A DNA stretch of 35,916 nt from Chitinophagales bacterium (lineage in GTDB: Bacteria > Bacteroidota > Bacteroidia > Chitinophagales > UBA2359), in assembly GCA_020629005.1 (NCBI GenBank), contig JAHDEE010000046.1, positions 1 through 35,916 on the forward strand. The letters run 5' to 3'. A program made the position numbers and the translations under genes. Of this stretch, positions 26,081-33,860 are shown piece by piece. The notes below the pieces were generated by a model, which was given only the letters and a program-made list of their open reading frames with translations, was not told where the DNA came from and ran no database searches. Position 1 is the stretch's first letter, and every line of letters begins with the position of its first letter.

Positions 26081-26294
26081 AGCCGAAAAATTGATTTATT
26101 TGGAGCGAAACGCACATACACGTGGACAAGGGCTACTCGCTATCCATTTCAATGAGCTACCTGCCTGCTTGTTCCTGCTCGCTCCCTGCTGTCTCTCCGC
26201 AAGCTCCGAGCCAGCATGGAGCGGCAGTCACCACAGCAGTCAGGCAGCTCATTTCCATTTCTATCGAGGCTATTCTGCCGGCTGTCTCGGTCGC
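26081..26294 (-). repeat. Dispersed structured repeat, copy B
   Basis: The reverse complement of this segment matches copy A at 14098-14320 block by block (AATAGCC, GTGGTGACTG, TGGCTC, CAGGAACA, TTCGCTCC followed by AATAAATCAA). Right after the shared GTGGTGA, the minus-strand CTGCCG (26222-26227) can pair with CGGCAG (26275-26280), the same position as the copy A stem but with different bases. It lies in the divergent region between the DUF11 gene and fabI. Like copy A it is preceded on its 5' side by a simple tandem repeat. A second possible outer pairing, GAGCTGCCTG with CAGGCA...GCTC, exists on the minus strand. Confidence 0.6.
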
Positions 26295-26333
26295 CTGGGG
26301 TTTGGGATTTGCTCTGTATTGACCTTTGCTCCT

Positions 26334-26399
26334 TACTCCTTACTCTCTACTCTCTACTCTCTACTCTCTACTCTCTACTCTCTACTCTCTACTCTCTAC
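26334..26399 (+). repeat. Tandem array of the heptamer TACTCTC
   Basis: Eight exact TACTCTC units run from 26341 to 26396, followed by a partial TAC and preceded by a degenerate TACTCCT unit (26334-26340). On the minus strand the unit reads GAGAGTA and precedes copy B of the dispersed repeat. The array ends 22 nt before the fabI -7 element. Copy number may vary by slippage. Confidence 0.9.
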
Positions 26400-26421
26400 C
26401 AAATTCCAATTCCTGAATCCC

Positions 26422-26429
26422 TATCTTTG
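26422..26429 (+). promoter_or_regulatory. -7 promoter element (TATCTTTG) of fabI
   Basis: TATCTTTG matches TANNTTTG exactly, 51 nt before the fabI ATG. No TTG is present at the usual -33 position, which falls at the end of the heptamer array. Confidence 0.55.
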
Positions 26430-26480
26430 TGGGTCTGTTGGAGTATTCGTAATTGTAAACTAAAAGAGGGAAAAGGGACT

Positions 26481-27302
26481 ATGCAACATAAGATACTAGA
26501 AGGAAAGCGCGGGCTAATATTCGGTGCATTGGATGAGCAGTCCATTGCCTGGAAGGTGGCTTTGAAAGCGAAACAAGCAGGAGCCACATTTACATTAACC
26601 AATACAGCTCCGGCACTGCGATTTGGCAATTTGCAAGAACTGGCGAGACAAACAGATTCGGAAATCATTCCTTGTGATGCCACAGATACAGATGAACTGG
26701 AATCACTTCTGCTCACCAGCATGGAAGTGTTGGAAGGAAAGCTGGATTTTGTACTTCATGCCATTGGCATGTCGCCAAACGTGCGCAAGAAGAAAGGATA
26801 TACAAATGTCAATTACAATTTCTTCAATAAGACCTTAGACATCTCTGCCTTGTCTTTGCACAAGCTTTTGCAGACAGCCAAAAAGCTGGATTGCATTAAT
26901 GAGTGGGGAGCAGTGACCGCCTTGACTTACATTGCCGCACAAAGAAGCTTTCCGGATTATGGAGACATGGCAGATGCCAAATCTACGCTGGAATCTATTG
27001 CACGAAACTTTGGCTATCACTATGGAGTGGAGAAGAAGGTCAGAATCAATACCGTGTCTCAATCACCAACACTTACTACTGCCGGATCAGGAGTGAATCG
27101 CTTCGACAAGTTTCTGCTTTTTGCGGATGACCTATCTCCTCTGGGCAATGCAGATGCAGATAGTTGCGCCGATTTTTGTGTAATGCTCTTCTCCGACTAT
27201 TGTCGCATGGTGACGATGCAAAACCTCTTTCACGATGGAGGTTTTTCGAGCATGGGAATGACGCCTGAGATGCTCGACAAGTTCTATGGTAAGTCTGAGT
27301 AA
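26481..27302 (+). CDS. fabI: Enoyl-[acyl-carrier-protein] reductase (NADH), FabI
   Basis: Catalyses the last reduction of each fatty-acid elongation cycle. The start is ATG 26481 (MQHKILEGKRGLIFGALDEQ); the frame is open back to 26091, but that part is repeat DNA and the protein family begins here, with a purine-rich AAAAGGGA just upstream. The 273 residues show the FabI-type cofactor motif GLIFGALDEQSIAW, the SDR region HAIGMSP, and the catalytic pair in YIAAQRSFPDYGDMADAK (Tyr, then Tyr-x6-Lys). The segment RINTVSQSPTLTTAGSG replaces the usual RVNAISAGPIRTLAASG and is typical for Bacteroidota forms. It is driven by a TATCTTTG promoter and followed 82 nt later by the superoxide dismutase gene, which has its own -7 element. 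Confidence 0.93.
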   Translation: MQHKILEGKRGLIFGALDEQSIAWKVALKAKQAGATFTLTNTAPALRFGNLQELARQTDSEIIPCDATDTDELESLLLTSMEVLEGKLDFVLHAIGMSPNVRKKKGYTNVNYNFFNKTLDISALSLHKLLQTAKKLDCINEWGAVTALTYIAAQRSFPDYGDMADAKSTLESIARNFGYHYGVEKKVRINTVSQSPTLTTAGSGVNRFDKFLLFADDLSPLGNADADSCADFCVMLFSDYCRMVTMQNLFHDGGFSSMGMTPEMLDKFYGKSE

Positions 27303-27334
27303 GGCATTTATGCAAATAATTTGTGGAAAGACCT

Positions 27335-27342
27335 TATTTTTG
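27335..27342 (+). promoter_or_regulatory. -7 promoter element (TATTTTTG) of the superoxide dismutase gene
   Basis: TATTTTTG fits TANNTTTG and lies 42 nt before the ATG at 27385. A TTG occurs only 11 nt upstream, too near for a standard -33 box. Confidence 0.5.
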
Positions 27343-27384
27343 TACTCGGAAACTGGAAAACTTTATTAAATAAAAGACAAACTT

Positions 27385-28005
27385 ATGGCATTCAAACTTC
27401 CTGACCTTCCTTACGAATATAATGCGTTGAAGGAGCACATTGATGCTCGTACGATGAAGATTCATCACACGAAGCACCATCAGGGATATACCAACAAGCT
27501 GAACGCTGCAATTGAGGGTACTGATCTTGCTGAGAAAAGCATAGAGGATCTGATGAAAAAAGCAAGCGAAAATGCAGCTGTACGAAACAATGGTGGTGGC
27601 TATTATAACCACAGCCTGTTTTGGAGAATTATGTCGCCGGAAGGTGGTGGTGAGCCTAAGGGTAAACTTGCCAAGGCGATCAAAGATAGTTTCGGTTCTT
27701 TCGAGAAGTTTAAGGAGGTATTTGCTAAAGCTGCCGGCACCCAATTTGGCTCTGGATGGGCATGGCTGTCAGTGAACCGCTCGGGTAAATTATTCGTGTC
27801 TTCTACACCTAACCAGGACAATCCGTTGATGGATTGCGCTGAGAAAAAAGGCAAGCCGATTTTGGGTCTGGATGTATGGGAACACGCCTACTACCTAAAG
27901 TACCAAAACAAGCGCCCTGATTACGTACAGGCATTTTTCAATGTAGTAAACTGGTCGCAGGTCAGCCGAAACTACACTGCGGCAACAGCAAAGAAGAAAA
28001 AGTAA
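27385..28005 (+). CDS. Superoxide dismutase, Fe/Mn family
   Basis: Dismutates superoxide to oxygen and hydrogen peroxide. The 206-residue protein has all four metal ligands: His27 in [11 protein letters not shown], His76 in [10 protein letters not shown], Asp163 and His167 in [17 protein letters not shown] and [10 protein letters not shown] are also conserved; Gln144 in the NQD motif is the residue position typical of Mn enzymes, so Mn or mixed use is more likely than Fe only. No signal peptide is present, so it acts in the cytoplasm. The chain ends in a Lys tail (AKKKK). A strong terminator follows 50 nt after the stop codon. Confidence 0.97.
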   Translation: MAFKLPDLPYEYNALKEHIDARTMKIHHTKHHQGYTNKLNAAIEGTDLAEKSIEDLMKKASENAAVRNNGGGYYNHSLFWRIMSPEGGGEPKGKLAKAIKDSFGSFEKFKEVFAKAAGTQFGSGWAWLSVNRSGKLFVSSTPNQDNPLMDCAEKKGKPILGLDVWEHAYYLKYQNKRPDYVQAFFNVVNWSQVSRNYTAATAKKKK

Positions 28006-28055
28006 TCCCGATTTAGCGATGAGTGAGCCTGTTCTTGCACATTGCTCCAGAAATG

Positions 28056-28110
28056 AGCCTTGCAATGCTCTTGGTGCCTTTGGTACTGACTGTCTTGCAA
28101 GGCTTTTTTT
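28056..28110 (+). terminator. Rho-independent terminator of the superoxide dismutase gene
   Basis: AGCCTTGCAA (28056-28065) and TTGCAAGGCT (28095-28104) are perfect 10-bp inverted arms with a 29-nt loop, directly followed by a run of T to 28110. The T-run only suits the plus strand. The convergent permease gene ends at 28116. Confidence 0.8.
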
Positions 28111-28115
28111 GTCCG

Positions 28116-29345
28116 CTACTCTGCCGCCACAAGCTGGCTTTGTGCAGCTGCTTTTTTGGCCGGGAAGTACGATGCCAGTAAGGTAATAATAACCACCGTC
28201 AGACTGACCCAAACGAAGTCGCTTACACGCAAACTAACTGGATAAGCATCGATCAGGAAAGTATTGCCGCCTAGTTTGACGACCTCGAAGTGCATCTGGA
28301 TGAGACAGACAATCGTTGCCAAAAGCATTCCTAAGAAGGCCCCGATTCCCGCAAGCAACAGGCCTTCTAACAAAAAGATACGAGAGATGAGTTGCTGATC
28401 TCCGCCCATTGCTTTGAGGATACCGATGTCCTTACGCTTCTCCAACACCAGCATAGACAAAGAGCCGATTATATTGAAGCCGGTAATCAACAAGATAAAA
28501 CTGAGTATTGCATAGACTGCCCAGTTTTCTGCCTGCATCACCTTATACATAAACTCATCCTGCTGATAGCGGTCCTTAACCACAAAATCATCCCCGATAA
28601 TAGCAGCAATCTGCTGCTGCACATCTGCGCTCTTTGCCCCTTCTGAAAGCGCCACTTCATAGGTTGAAACCGCCTCTTCGCGCTTCATCAATTCGCGGGC
28701 AAAGCGCAGCGGAACAATGACATAACGGGAGTCGAAATCCGCCTGAATTGAAAATGTTCCGGCTGCCATGATAGGCATTTTTTCAAAAGCGTTTTCCGGA
28801 TTCAGGCTACTGGTTTTGGCATTTCGCTTCGGAAGGTAGATGTAGATGGGATCAAACTGATTGAATAAGCGAATACCAAGCATCGCTTCCACCCCAAATC
28901 CGATCACTGCGAAATTCTGATCATCTTCCTGCAGGAGAAATTCACCATGCACAATGGTAGTATCCACCATAGATACATGACGGTAATTTTGGTCTACCCC
29001 CTTTATTGTCACAATCAGCGGCTTCTCCTTGTACATCACCACTGCATTTTCTTCCAGCACCGCAGAAAAAGCTTTCACGCCAGGCAACTCCCAAATCTCT
29101 TCTTTCTGCTCTTCACTTAGTGTAAAGAACTTGCCCTTCTTCACTTCGATTTTGAAGTCGGGATTGAAAGTATTGTATAAAGAGGAAACGAAGTCTTCAA
29201 ATCCATTGAAAACAGAAAGGACCAGGATAAAGCTAAAAGTGGCCACCAATATACCCATCATGGCCACACCCGAAATGATGTTGATGGCATTGGTAGATTT
29301 CTTGGAGAACAGGTAGCGCCTCGCAATTTTAAAAGCCAGCTTCAT
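28116..29345 (-). CDS. FtsX-like ABC permease (LolC/LolE-type lipoprotein release)
   Basis: A 409-residue inner-membrane permease with the MacB/LolC topology: one N-terminal membrane helix (about 23-48, INIISGVAMMGILVATFSFI), a large periplasmic domain (about 50-270), then three C-terminal helices (about 275-300, 320-350, 375-395) including NIIGSLSMLVLEKRKDIGIL, the FtsX motif that contacts the ATPase. It fits LolC/E, which extract lipoproteins from the inner membrane with LolD. No LolD ATPase gene is adjacent. It lies 168 nt downstream of rbfA on the same strand, a neighbourhood I recall as common in Bacteroidota; the gap holds an 88-bp inverted-repeat element. Confidence 0.88.
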   Translation of the reverse strand: MKLAFKIARRYLFSKKSTNAINIISGVAMMGILVATFSFILVLSVFNGFEDFVSSLYNTFNPDFKIEVKKGKFFTLSEEQKEEIWELPGVKAFSAVLEENAVVMYKEKPLIVTIKGVDQNYRHVSMVDTTIVHGEFLLQEDDQNFAVIGFGVEAMLGIRLFNQFDPIYIYLPKRNAKTSSLNPENAFEKMPIMAAGTFSIQADFDSRYVIVPLRFARELMKREEAVSTYEVALSEGAKSADVQQQIAAIIGDDFVVKDRYQQDEFMYKVMQAENWAVYAILSFILLITGFNIIGSLSMLVLEKRKDIGILKAMGGDQQLISRIFLLEGLLLAGIGAFLGMLLATIVCLIQMHFEVVKLGGNTFLIDAYPVSLRVSDFVWVSLTVVIITLLASYFPAKKAAAQSQLVAAE

Positions 29346-29392
29346 GATCGTGGTTTAGGGATTGTGAATCAATAAGTGTCTGATTTTGGCGC

Positions 29393-29480
29393 TGCTAGAA
29401 ATGATTTAGACGAGGCATTTTTTGACAGCATCCTTGTTGGCTGGTGGAGAAAAATAACGATGGATAAATCATTTCTAGCA
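29393..29480. repeat. 88-bp element with perfect 16-bp inverted ends
   Basis: TGCTAGAAATGATTTA (29393-29408) and its exact reverse complement TAAATCATTTCTAGCA (29465-29480) flank 56 bp. The interior can pair further (ATTTTT with AAAAAT, CAGC with GCTG), so the whole could fold as a long imperfect hairpin. No clear target-site duplication or T-tract was seen. It lies in the rbfA-permease gap. Confidence 0.7.
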
Positions 29481-29513
29481 AGTCAAAATGGACAGTTATT
29501 GATTCTCTATCCC

Positions 29514-29882
29514 TTAATCTTCCGGCTGATCTTCGTCCTTCTTGATCTCTTTGAAAATCTTGTCCAGTTTATCAACTTCATCAAGTGAGCTGTCCAGATA
29601 GAACTGAAGTCGTGGCATTCGACGCAATTTGTTTTTGATGCGTCTATAGAGTTCTTGTTTAATCTCAAATTCTGCTTCCTGGATTTGCTCCAATACGCTT
29701 TCCTTTTCCGGCACATTGTATACACTTAGATATACACGTGCAATCATCAGATCGGGGGTAAGTACGACTCCGCTGATGGTCACAAAAGCGCGGCCGTAGA
29801 TACTGGCTCCTTGTCTGCTGAAAACATCAGCCAGATTTTGATGGACCAGTTTGCTGGTTTGTTGTTGTTTGATTGATTCCAA
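29514..29882 (-). CDS. rbfA: Ribosome-binding factor A
   Basis: Binds the 30S subunit and aids 16S rRNA 5' end maturation, especially in cold. The short KH-like protein shows SKLVHQNLADVF, TISGVVLTPDLMIARVYLSVY, and IKNKLRRMPRLQFYLDSSLDEVDKLDKIF, all typical. There is no upstream ATG. The frame has TTG codons at 29912 and 29882. I prefer 29882, because reading MESIKQQQTSKLVHQNL aligns with the usual RbfA start (M-E-S-x-R-Q-x-Q), while the 29912 codon overlaps a TATTTTTG promoter element; the 29912 choice would give 132 residues. It is divergent from the ABC exporter across about 150 bp. Confidence 0.9.
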   Translation of the reverse strand: MESIKQQQTSKLVHQNLADVFSRQGASIYGRAFVTISGVVLTPDLMIARVYLSVYNVPEKESVLEQIQEAEFEIKQELYRRIKNKLRRMPRLQFYLDSSLDEVDKLDKIFKEIKKDEDQPED

Positions 29883-29909
29883 TATGCTATTTGGTTCTTT
29901 TACCTTTGG

Positions 29910-29917
29910 CAAAAATA
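29910..29917 (-). promoter_or_regulatory. -7 promoter element (TATTTTTG) of rbfA
   Basis: On the minus strand TATTTTTG matches TANNTTTG 27 nt before the TTG start at 29882. It overlaps the alternative TTG start at 29912, which therefore is unlikely to be in the transcript. No TTG -33 box at the proper distance. Confidence 0.45.
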
Positions 29918-30030
29918 AGACAATATCGGCAGGCTGTCTTTATACCCTGCTTGCTTAAGGACATAATTTGTGCTGCCAACGTTCATTTTGCCGGCATTAT
30001 ACGGGATTTCATTAGGTTTACATCAAATTA

Positions 30031-31875
30031 GTGCAGAACAATAGCTTGAATAGATTCTTTGCCACTCTCCGATACCTGCGTCCCTACAGCTTTTACGCTT
30101 GCATGAATGCGATCTGCAATATTTTTGCGGTGGTCTTTTCTCTTTTCTCCATCACGATGGTGATCCCCTTCCTGCAATTGCTTTTTGACAAGCAGGCACT
30201 TCAACTGGAAGCCCCAACCGAAAGCGCATTTACGATAGCAGGAGCCACTTCCCGGTTTAATCACTTTCTCAGTCAACTGATCGTTGAGGAAGGAAAACGC
30301 AGTGCATTGATTTTTATCTGTGTGTTGGTGATGGTGATGTTTCTACTGCGCAACTTCTTTCGCTACGCAGCCATGTGGTTCATGGCTCCCATCAGAAACG
30401 GCGTAGTACGAGACGTCCGTCAGGAGGTTTTTGATAAAATGCTGCAATTACCACTGTCCTACTATTCAGAACAAAAGAAAGGGGACCTGATGGCCCGTTC
30501 TTCCTCAGACGTACAGGAGATCGAGTATAGTATCATGCACACCCTGGAAGCCAGCATTCGCGAACCCCTAACCATCATCGCCTATCTGGGCGCAATGCTC
30601 TACATTAGCCCTAAACTGACGGCCATCGTGTTTGTCGTTTTGCCAATTGCAGGGGTGATCATTGGCACCATTGGCAAGACCTTAAAACAGGCCTCCAGGA
30701 AAGCGCAGAATAAGTTGGGTGAGATCATTTCTATGATTGAAGAAACCATTGGCGGACTGCGGATACTACAGGCATTTAATGCCGAACCTTATCAGAAAGC
30801 TCGCTTCCGCGAAAACAACAATGAGCACTTCCGATTGATGAACAATATGTTGCGAAGAAGAGACCTCTCTTCCCCTCTTTCGGAGTTCCTGAGTATCAGT
30901 GCCCTGGTAGTGGTACTATACGTCGGCTGTCAAATGGTGCTGAACGAGAAAGGCATTCATCCCGAAATCTTCATCTACTTCATGGTGATCTTCTCCCAGG
31001 TGATTCCTCCCGCAAAAGCCCTCACCTCAGCCTGGTATAGCATACAAAAAGGCATGGCGTCAGTTGACAGAATTCAAGATGTTCTCAAGGTACCCCTGAA
31101 AATTGATGAGCAAACAGACGCAAAGGAAATCAGCGATTTTCAGCACGAAATTGAGTTTCGCAATGTGAGTTTCAGCTATGAAGAAACACCTGTACTCAAG
31201 AACATAAACCTTCGAATACCTAAGGGCAAGATGGTGGCTTTGGTAGGTCCTTCCGGAGCCGGAAAGTCAACCCTGGCAGACCTGCTTATTAGATTTCACG
31301 ATGTAACTGAGGGACAGATCCTGATAGATGGTCTTGACATCAGAGAGATAAAACTCAGTGCTCTTCGTTCTTTGCTGGGTGTCGTTACACAGGAAGCATT
31401 GCTGTTTAACGACAGTGTACACAACAACATCTCGCTTGGACGAAGCAACAATGAGCAAGAGGTTTTTGCTGCTGGAAAGCAAGCGAACGCAGATACATTC
31501 GTTCGGAAGCTAGATCAGGCGTATCAACAACATATCGGCGATCGGGGGACAAAATTGAGCGGAGGAGAACGGCAACGGCTCACAATTGCCAGAGCATTGC
31601 TGGGCAAACCTTCCATATTGATCCTCGATGAAGCCACTTCAAACCTGGATGCAAAGTCAGAACAGCTGGTTCAGGCTGCTCTAAAAGAGCTTATGGAAGA
31701 GCGCACTTCAATCGTAATTGCGCATCGCTTGTCAACGATACAAAAGGCCGATCTGATCATTGTTATGAAGGATGGAGAGATCGTGGAAAGCGGGCAACAC
31801 CAGGGCTTATTAGCCAATTCTGCTTTGTATAGTCATTTGGTCCAGTTGCAAGAAATGTCGGAAAAGCGATCCTAA
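30031..31875 (+). CDS. MsbA-type ABC exporter (fused permease-ATPase)
   Basis: A 614-residue half-transporter that would act as a homodimer. Residues 20-330 form the six-helix exporter domain (for example FAVVFSLFSITMVIPFLQLL, IFICVLVMVMFLL, LTAIVFVVLPIAGVIIGTIG). Residues 375-605 are the ATPase: Walker A GPSGAGKST at 406-414, Q-loop VVTQEALLFN, signature LSGGERQRL at 509-517, Walker B ILILDEATSNLD and the switch His in IVIAHRL. All are intact. Relatives export lipids such as lipid A precursors (MsbA) or drugs and peptides; the substrate is not decided. The start is GTG at 30031, with no ATG nearby. It is divergent from rbfA and followed by a 9-bp inverted repeat. Confidence 0.93.
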   Translation: MQNNSLNRFFATLRYLRPYSFYACMNAICNIFAVVFSLFSITMVIPFLQLLFDKQALQLEAPTESAFTIAGATSRFNHFLSQLIVEEGKRSALIFICVLVMVMFLLRNFFRYAAMWFMAPIRNGVVRDVRQEVFDKMLQLPLSYYSEQKKGDLMARSSSDVQEIEYSIMHTLEASIREPLTIIAYLGAMLYISPKLTAIVFVVLPIAGVIIGTIGKTLKQASRKAQNKLGEIISMIEETIGGLRILQAFNAEPYQKARFRENNNEHFRLMNNMLRRRDLSSPLSEFLSISALVVVLYVGCQMVLNEKGIHPEIFIYFMVIFSQVIPPAKALTSAWYSIQKGMASVDRIQDVLKVPLKIDEQTDAKEISDFQHEIEFRNVSFSYEETPVLKNINLRIPKGKMVALVGPSGAGKSTLADLLIRFHDVTEGQILIDGLDIREIKLSALRSLLGVVTQEALLFNDSVHNNISLGRSNNEQEVFAAGKQANADTFVRKLDQAYQQHIGDRGTKLSGGERQRLTIARALLGKPSILILDEATSNLDAKSEQLVQAALKELMEERTSIVIAHRLSTIQKADLIIVMKDGEIVESGQHQGLLANSALYSHLVQLQEMSEKRS

Positions 31876-31886
31876 TAAACGGCAGG

Positions 31887-31908
31887 AATTAGGTATCTTT
31901 ACCTAATT
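31887..31908. terminator. AT-rich inverted repeat after the ABC exporter
   Basis: AATTAGGTA (31887-31895) and TACCTAATT (31900-31908) are perfect 9-bp arms with a TCTT loop, followed by TTTAAAT. It may end the exporter transcript, but the stem is AT-rich. It also contains TATCTTTA, one base off the -7 consensus, so it may instead be an operator-promoter for the PKD gene at 31950. Confidence 0.4.
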
Positions 31909-31949
31909 TTAAATCAAACAAACTAGCTCAAAATTCTCAAACCAGTAAT

Positions 31950-33749
31950 ATGAAAAAACATTACTTAAGCTTTCTTTTTTGCCTCTTTGCTTGTTTCTCT
32001 CTACAGGCGCAAATCAGCATCACAGCTGATGATATGGCATCACTGGGTATTGCAAAAGGGCTTTCCAGCAGCACCAATGTCTCTGACTTATCAGCGGGCG
32101 AACCATCTGACGAAGCTCAGGTCTGGGACTTCAGTGCTTTGGAAGCGGAAGAAAACGCGCTGCTTCTGTATGCGCCTGTTGCTGGCACTGTTGCTGAGGC
32201 CGATTTTCCACTTGCCGAATTCTCCAGGACAGCCAGTGTTTCTGAGCTCTTAGGTCTGGATTTGGAGGCTTTGCTTGCTGACCTTGTTGGTGCGGAGCAA
32301 ATCCCACCGGCAACGGCTTACTACACTACCAACGGAGAGGGTACAGTATTTACGCAAGGTTTTAATGCAGAAATCAATGTACCAGGAATTGCTGATTTGG
32401 GTGCAACCACACTGCCAGCAGACCCACCAGATATGCTGATGACCCCTTTACAGTATGGAGATGAGCATTTCAACGATGGACAATTTCAACTAACAGTAGA
32501 AGTAGAGGCTTTGCCAATCCCTATTACGATCACCATTGATGTAGATCGAACAGTCACAGCTGATGCGCATGGAACCGTTGAATTACCTGAATCCAGCCAT
32601 GAGGTTCTTCGCTACAGTGAAATAATGGACATCGCTGTAAATGCAGTAATTTTTGACACTTCCTTCTCTGTTCAATTCTACAAATTCTTTGCAGAAGGCG
32701 AAGGCCATCCAATCGCGACTATTCGTGCCGTCGATCCTGGGCCAAGTGGCACCCCAGAGGCAATCGAATGGGTAGGTGCTGTACCTGAGGCCTCCCTTGC
32801 AGTTAGCTACAACTCCGAATGCCTTGATGTAACATTCATCAATGACAGCCAGTTCCTGGTAGATTACAACTGGGACTTTGGCGATGGCAATACCGCACAA
32901 GGCCCATTCCCGAGTCACAGCTACGCTGAGTTTGGAGAGTACGAAGTCACTGTCTCGGCAGTCGACATAAACGGTGAAGAATTCTCGGAAACCTTAATGG
33001 TGGAGCTAAACTGCCCACTGGCAGCCGATTTCTCCGCCAATGTTAACTGCATAAACGGTGATACCAATTTCATCAACAACAGTTCGAACTGGGCATCTTG
33101 CAGCTGGGATTTTGGTGATGGCAACACTAGTGAAGAGATCAACCCTTCGCATACCTATGAGCAAGATGGAGACTATACTGTCGTTCTATCGGTTGTCGGA
33201 ATCAATGGTGAAACGGAAGAGATTTCTCAAGATGTCAACTATACCAATTGCGCACTAGTGTCAGCCTTCGATTTTGAAGTAATTTGCCCTCAAGTAAGCT
33301 TTAGTAATATGAGCGAAAATGCTGAATCCTACTTCTGGGATTTCGGCGACGGTAACGGCTCTGCTGAAGAGAACCCTTCACATACTTATGCAGTCAACGG
33401 AACCTATACAGTAACCTTGAGTGCAAGCATTGACGGCTTGAGTGAAAACTACAGCACCGAAGTCACTTTGGACTGCCCGGTTTCGAATGAAGACCTGAAC
33501 GGCATTGGCTGGCAGGCATTCCCAAATCCTACCGACGGCATCTTCAATATCAAGACAGACCAACGTCTGGAAGCTGGCAGCATCCTCAGCGTGTACAACA
33601 TGCTTGGTGCAGAAGTATTGCAAAGCCGTGTAGGAGATATGCAAGACATTCAGATCGATCTATCTCAGTTCGCATCTGGACTATATCTCTTCGAGGTAAC
33701 CAATTCCACTTCTGTTAATCTACTGAAGGGAAAAGTACTGGTAGACTAA
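31950..33749 (+). CDS. Secreted PKD-repeat protein with T9SS sorting domain (paralogue 1)
   Basis: A 599-residue secreted protein: signal peptide 1-20 (ending LQAQ), an unrecognised N-terminal domain to about 280, three PKD domains (about 281-355, 356-433, 437-509; motifs YNWDFGDGNT, CSWDFGDGNT, YFWDFGDGNG with a HTY or HSY strand each), and a type A T9SS tail from about 518 (WQAFPNPTDGIFNIKTD). The N-terminal domain carries DEAQVWDFSAL at 54-64 and ITIDVDRTVTADAHG near 195-208, both shared with the next gene. PKD domains usually mediate surface protein contacts or glycan binding. No catalytic motif is seen. It is followed by a terminator hairpin and its paralogue. Confidence 0.9.
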   Translation: MKKHYLSFLFCLFACFSLQAQISITADDMASLGIAKGLSSSTNVSDLSAGEPSDEAQVWDFSALEAEENALLLYAPVAGTVAEADFPLAEFSRTASVSELLGLDLEALLADLVGAEQIPPATAYYTTNGEGTVFTQGFNAEINVPGIADLGATTLPADPPDMLMTPLQYGDEHFNDGQFQLTVEVEALPIPITITIDVDRTVTADAHGTVELPESSHEVLRYSEIMDIAVNAVIFDTSFSVQFYKFFAEGEGHPIATIRAVDPGPSGTPEAIEWVGAVPEASLAVSYNSECLDVTFINDSQFLVDYNWDFGDGNTAQGPFPSHSYAEFGEYEVTVSAVDINGEEFSETLMVELNCPLAADFSANVNCINGDTNFINNSSNWASCSWDFGDGNTSEEINPSHTYEQDGDYTVVLSVVGINGETEEISQDVNYTNCALVSAFDFEVICPQVSFSNMSENAESYFWDFGDGNGSAEENPSHTYAVNGTYTVTLSASIDGLSENYSTEVTLDCPVSNEDLNGIGWQAFPNPTDGIFNIKTDQRLEAGSILSVYNMLGAEVLQSRVGDMQDIQIDLSQFASGLYLFEVTNSTSVNLLKGKVLVD

Positions 33750-33805
33750 GCTGAGTAGCTGTCAAACTAATTGCGAACATTTGTTCAGCAAATTTGAAAA
33801 TAGGT

Positions 33806-33848
33806 CAATGACTTCTCCGGGTAGAGCCTGGGGAAGTCATTGCTTTTT
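33806..33848 (+). terminator. Strong terminator hairpin just before the second PKD gene
   Basis: CAATGACTTC (33806-33815) pairs with GAAGTCATTG (33833-33842); the stem continues inward (TCCGGG with CCTGGG, wobbles included) to a TAGAG loop. TTTTT follows at 33844-33848. The next ATG is only 13 nt past the T-run, leaving no room for a promoter after it. Confidence 0.85.
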
Positions 33849-33860
33849 AATCTCAAGGAA

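Noticed and set aside
26341-26399. CRISPR array.
   Set aside because: The unit is 7 bp with no spacers and no cas genes are present; it is a simple tandem repeat.
26091-26480. N-terminal extension of FabI with Leu/Ser/Tyr repeats.
   Set aside because: The extension is the translation of the dispersed repeat and the heptamer array. The family start, a purine-rich site and the promoter all support ATG 26481.
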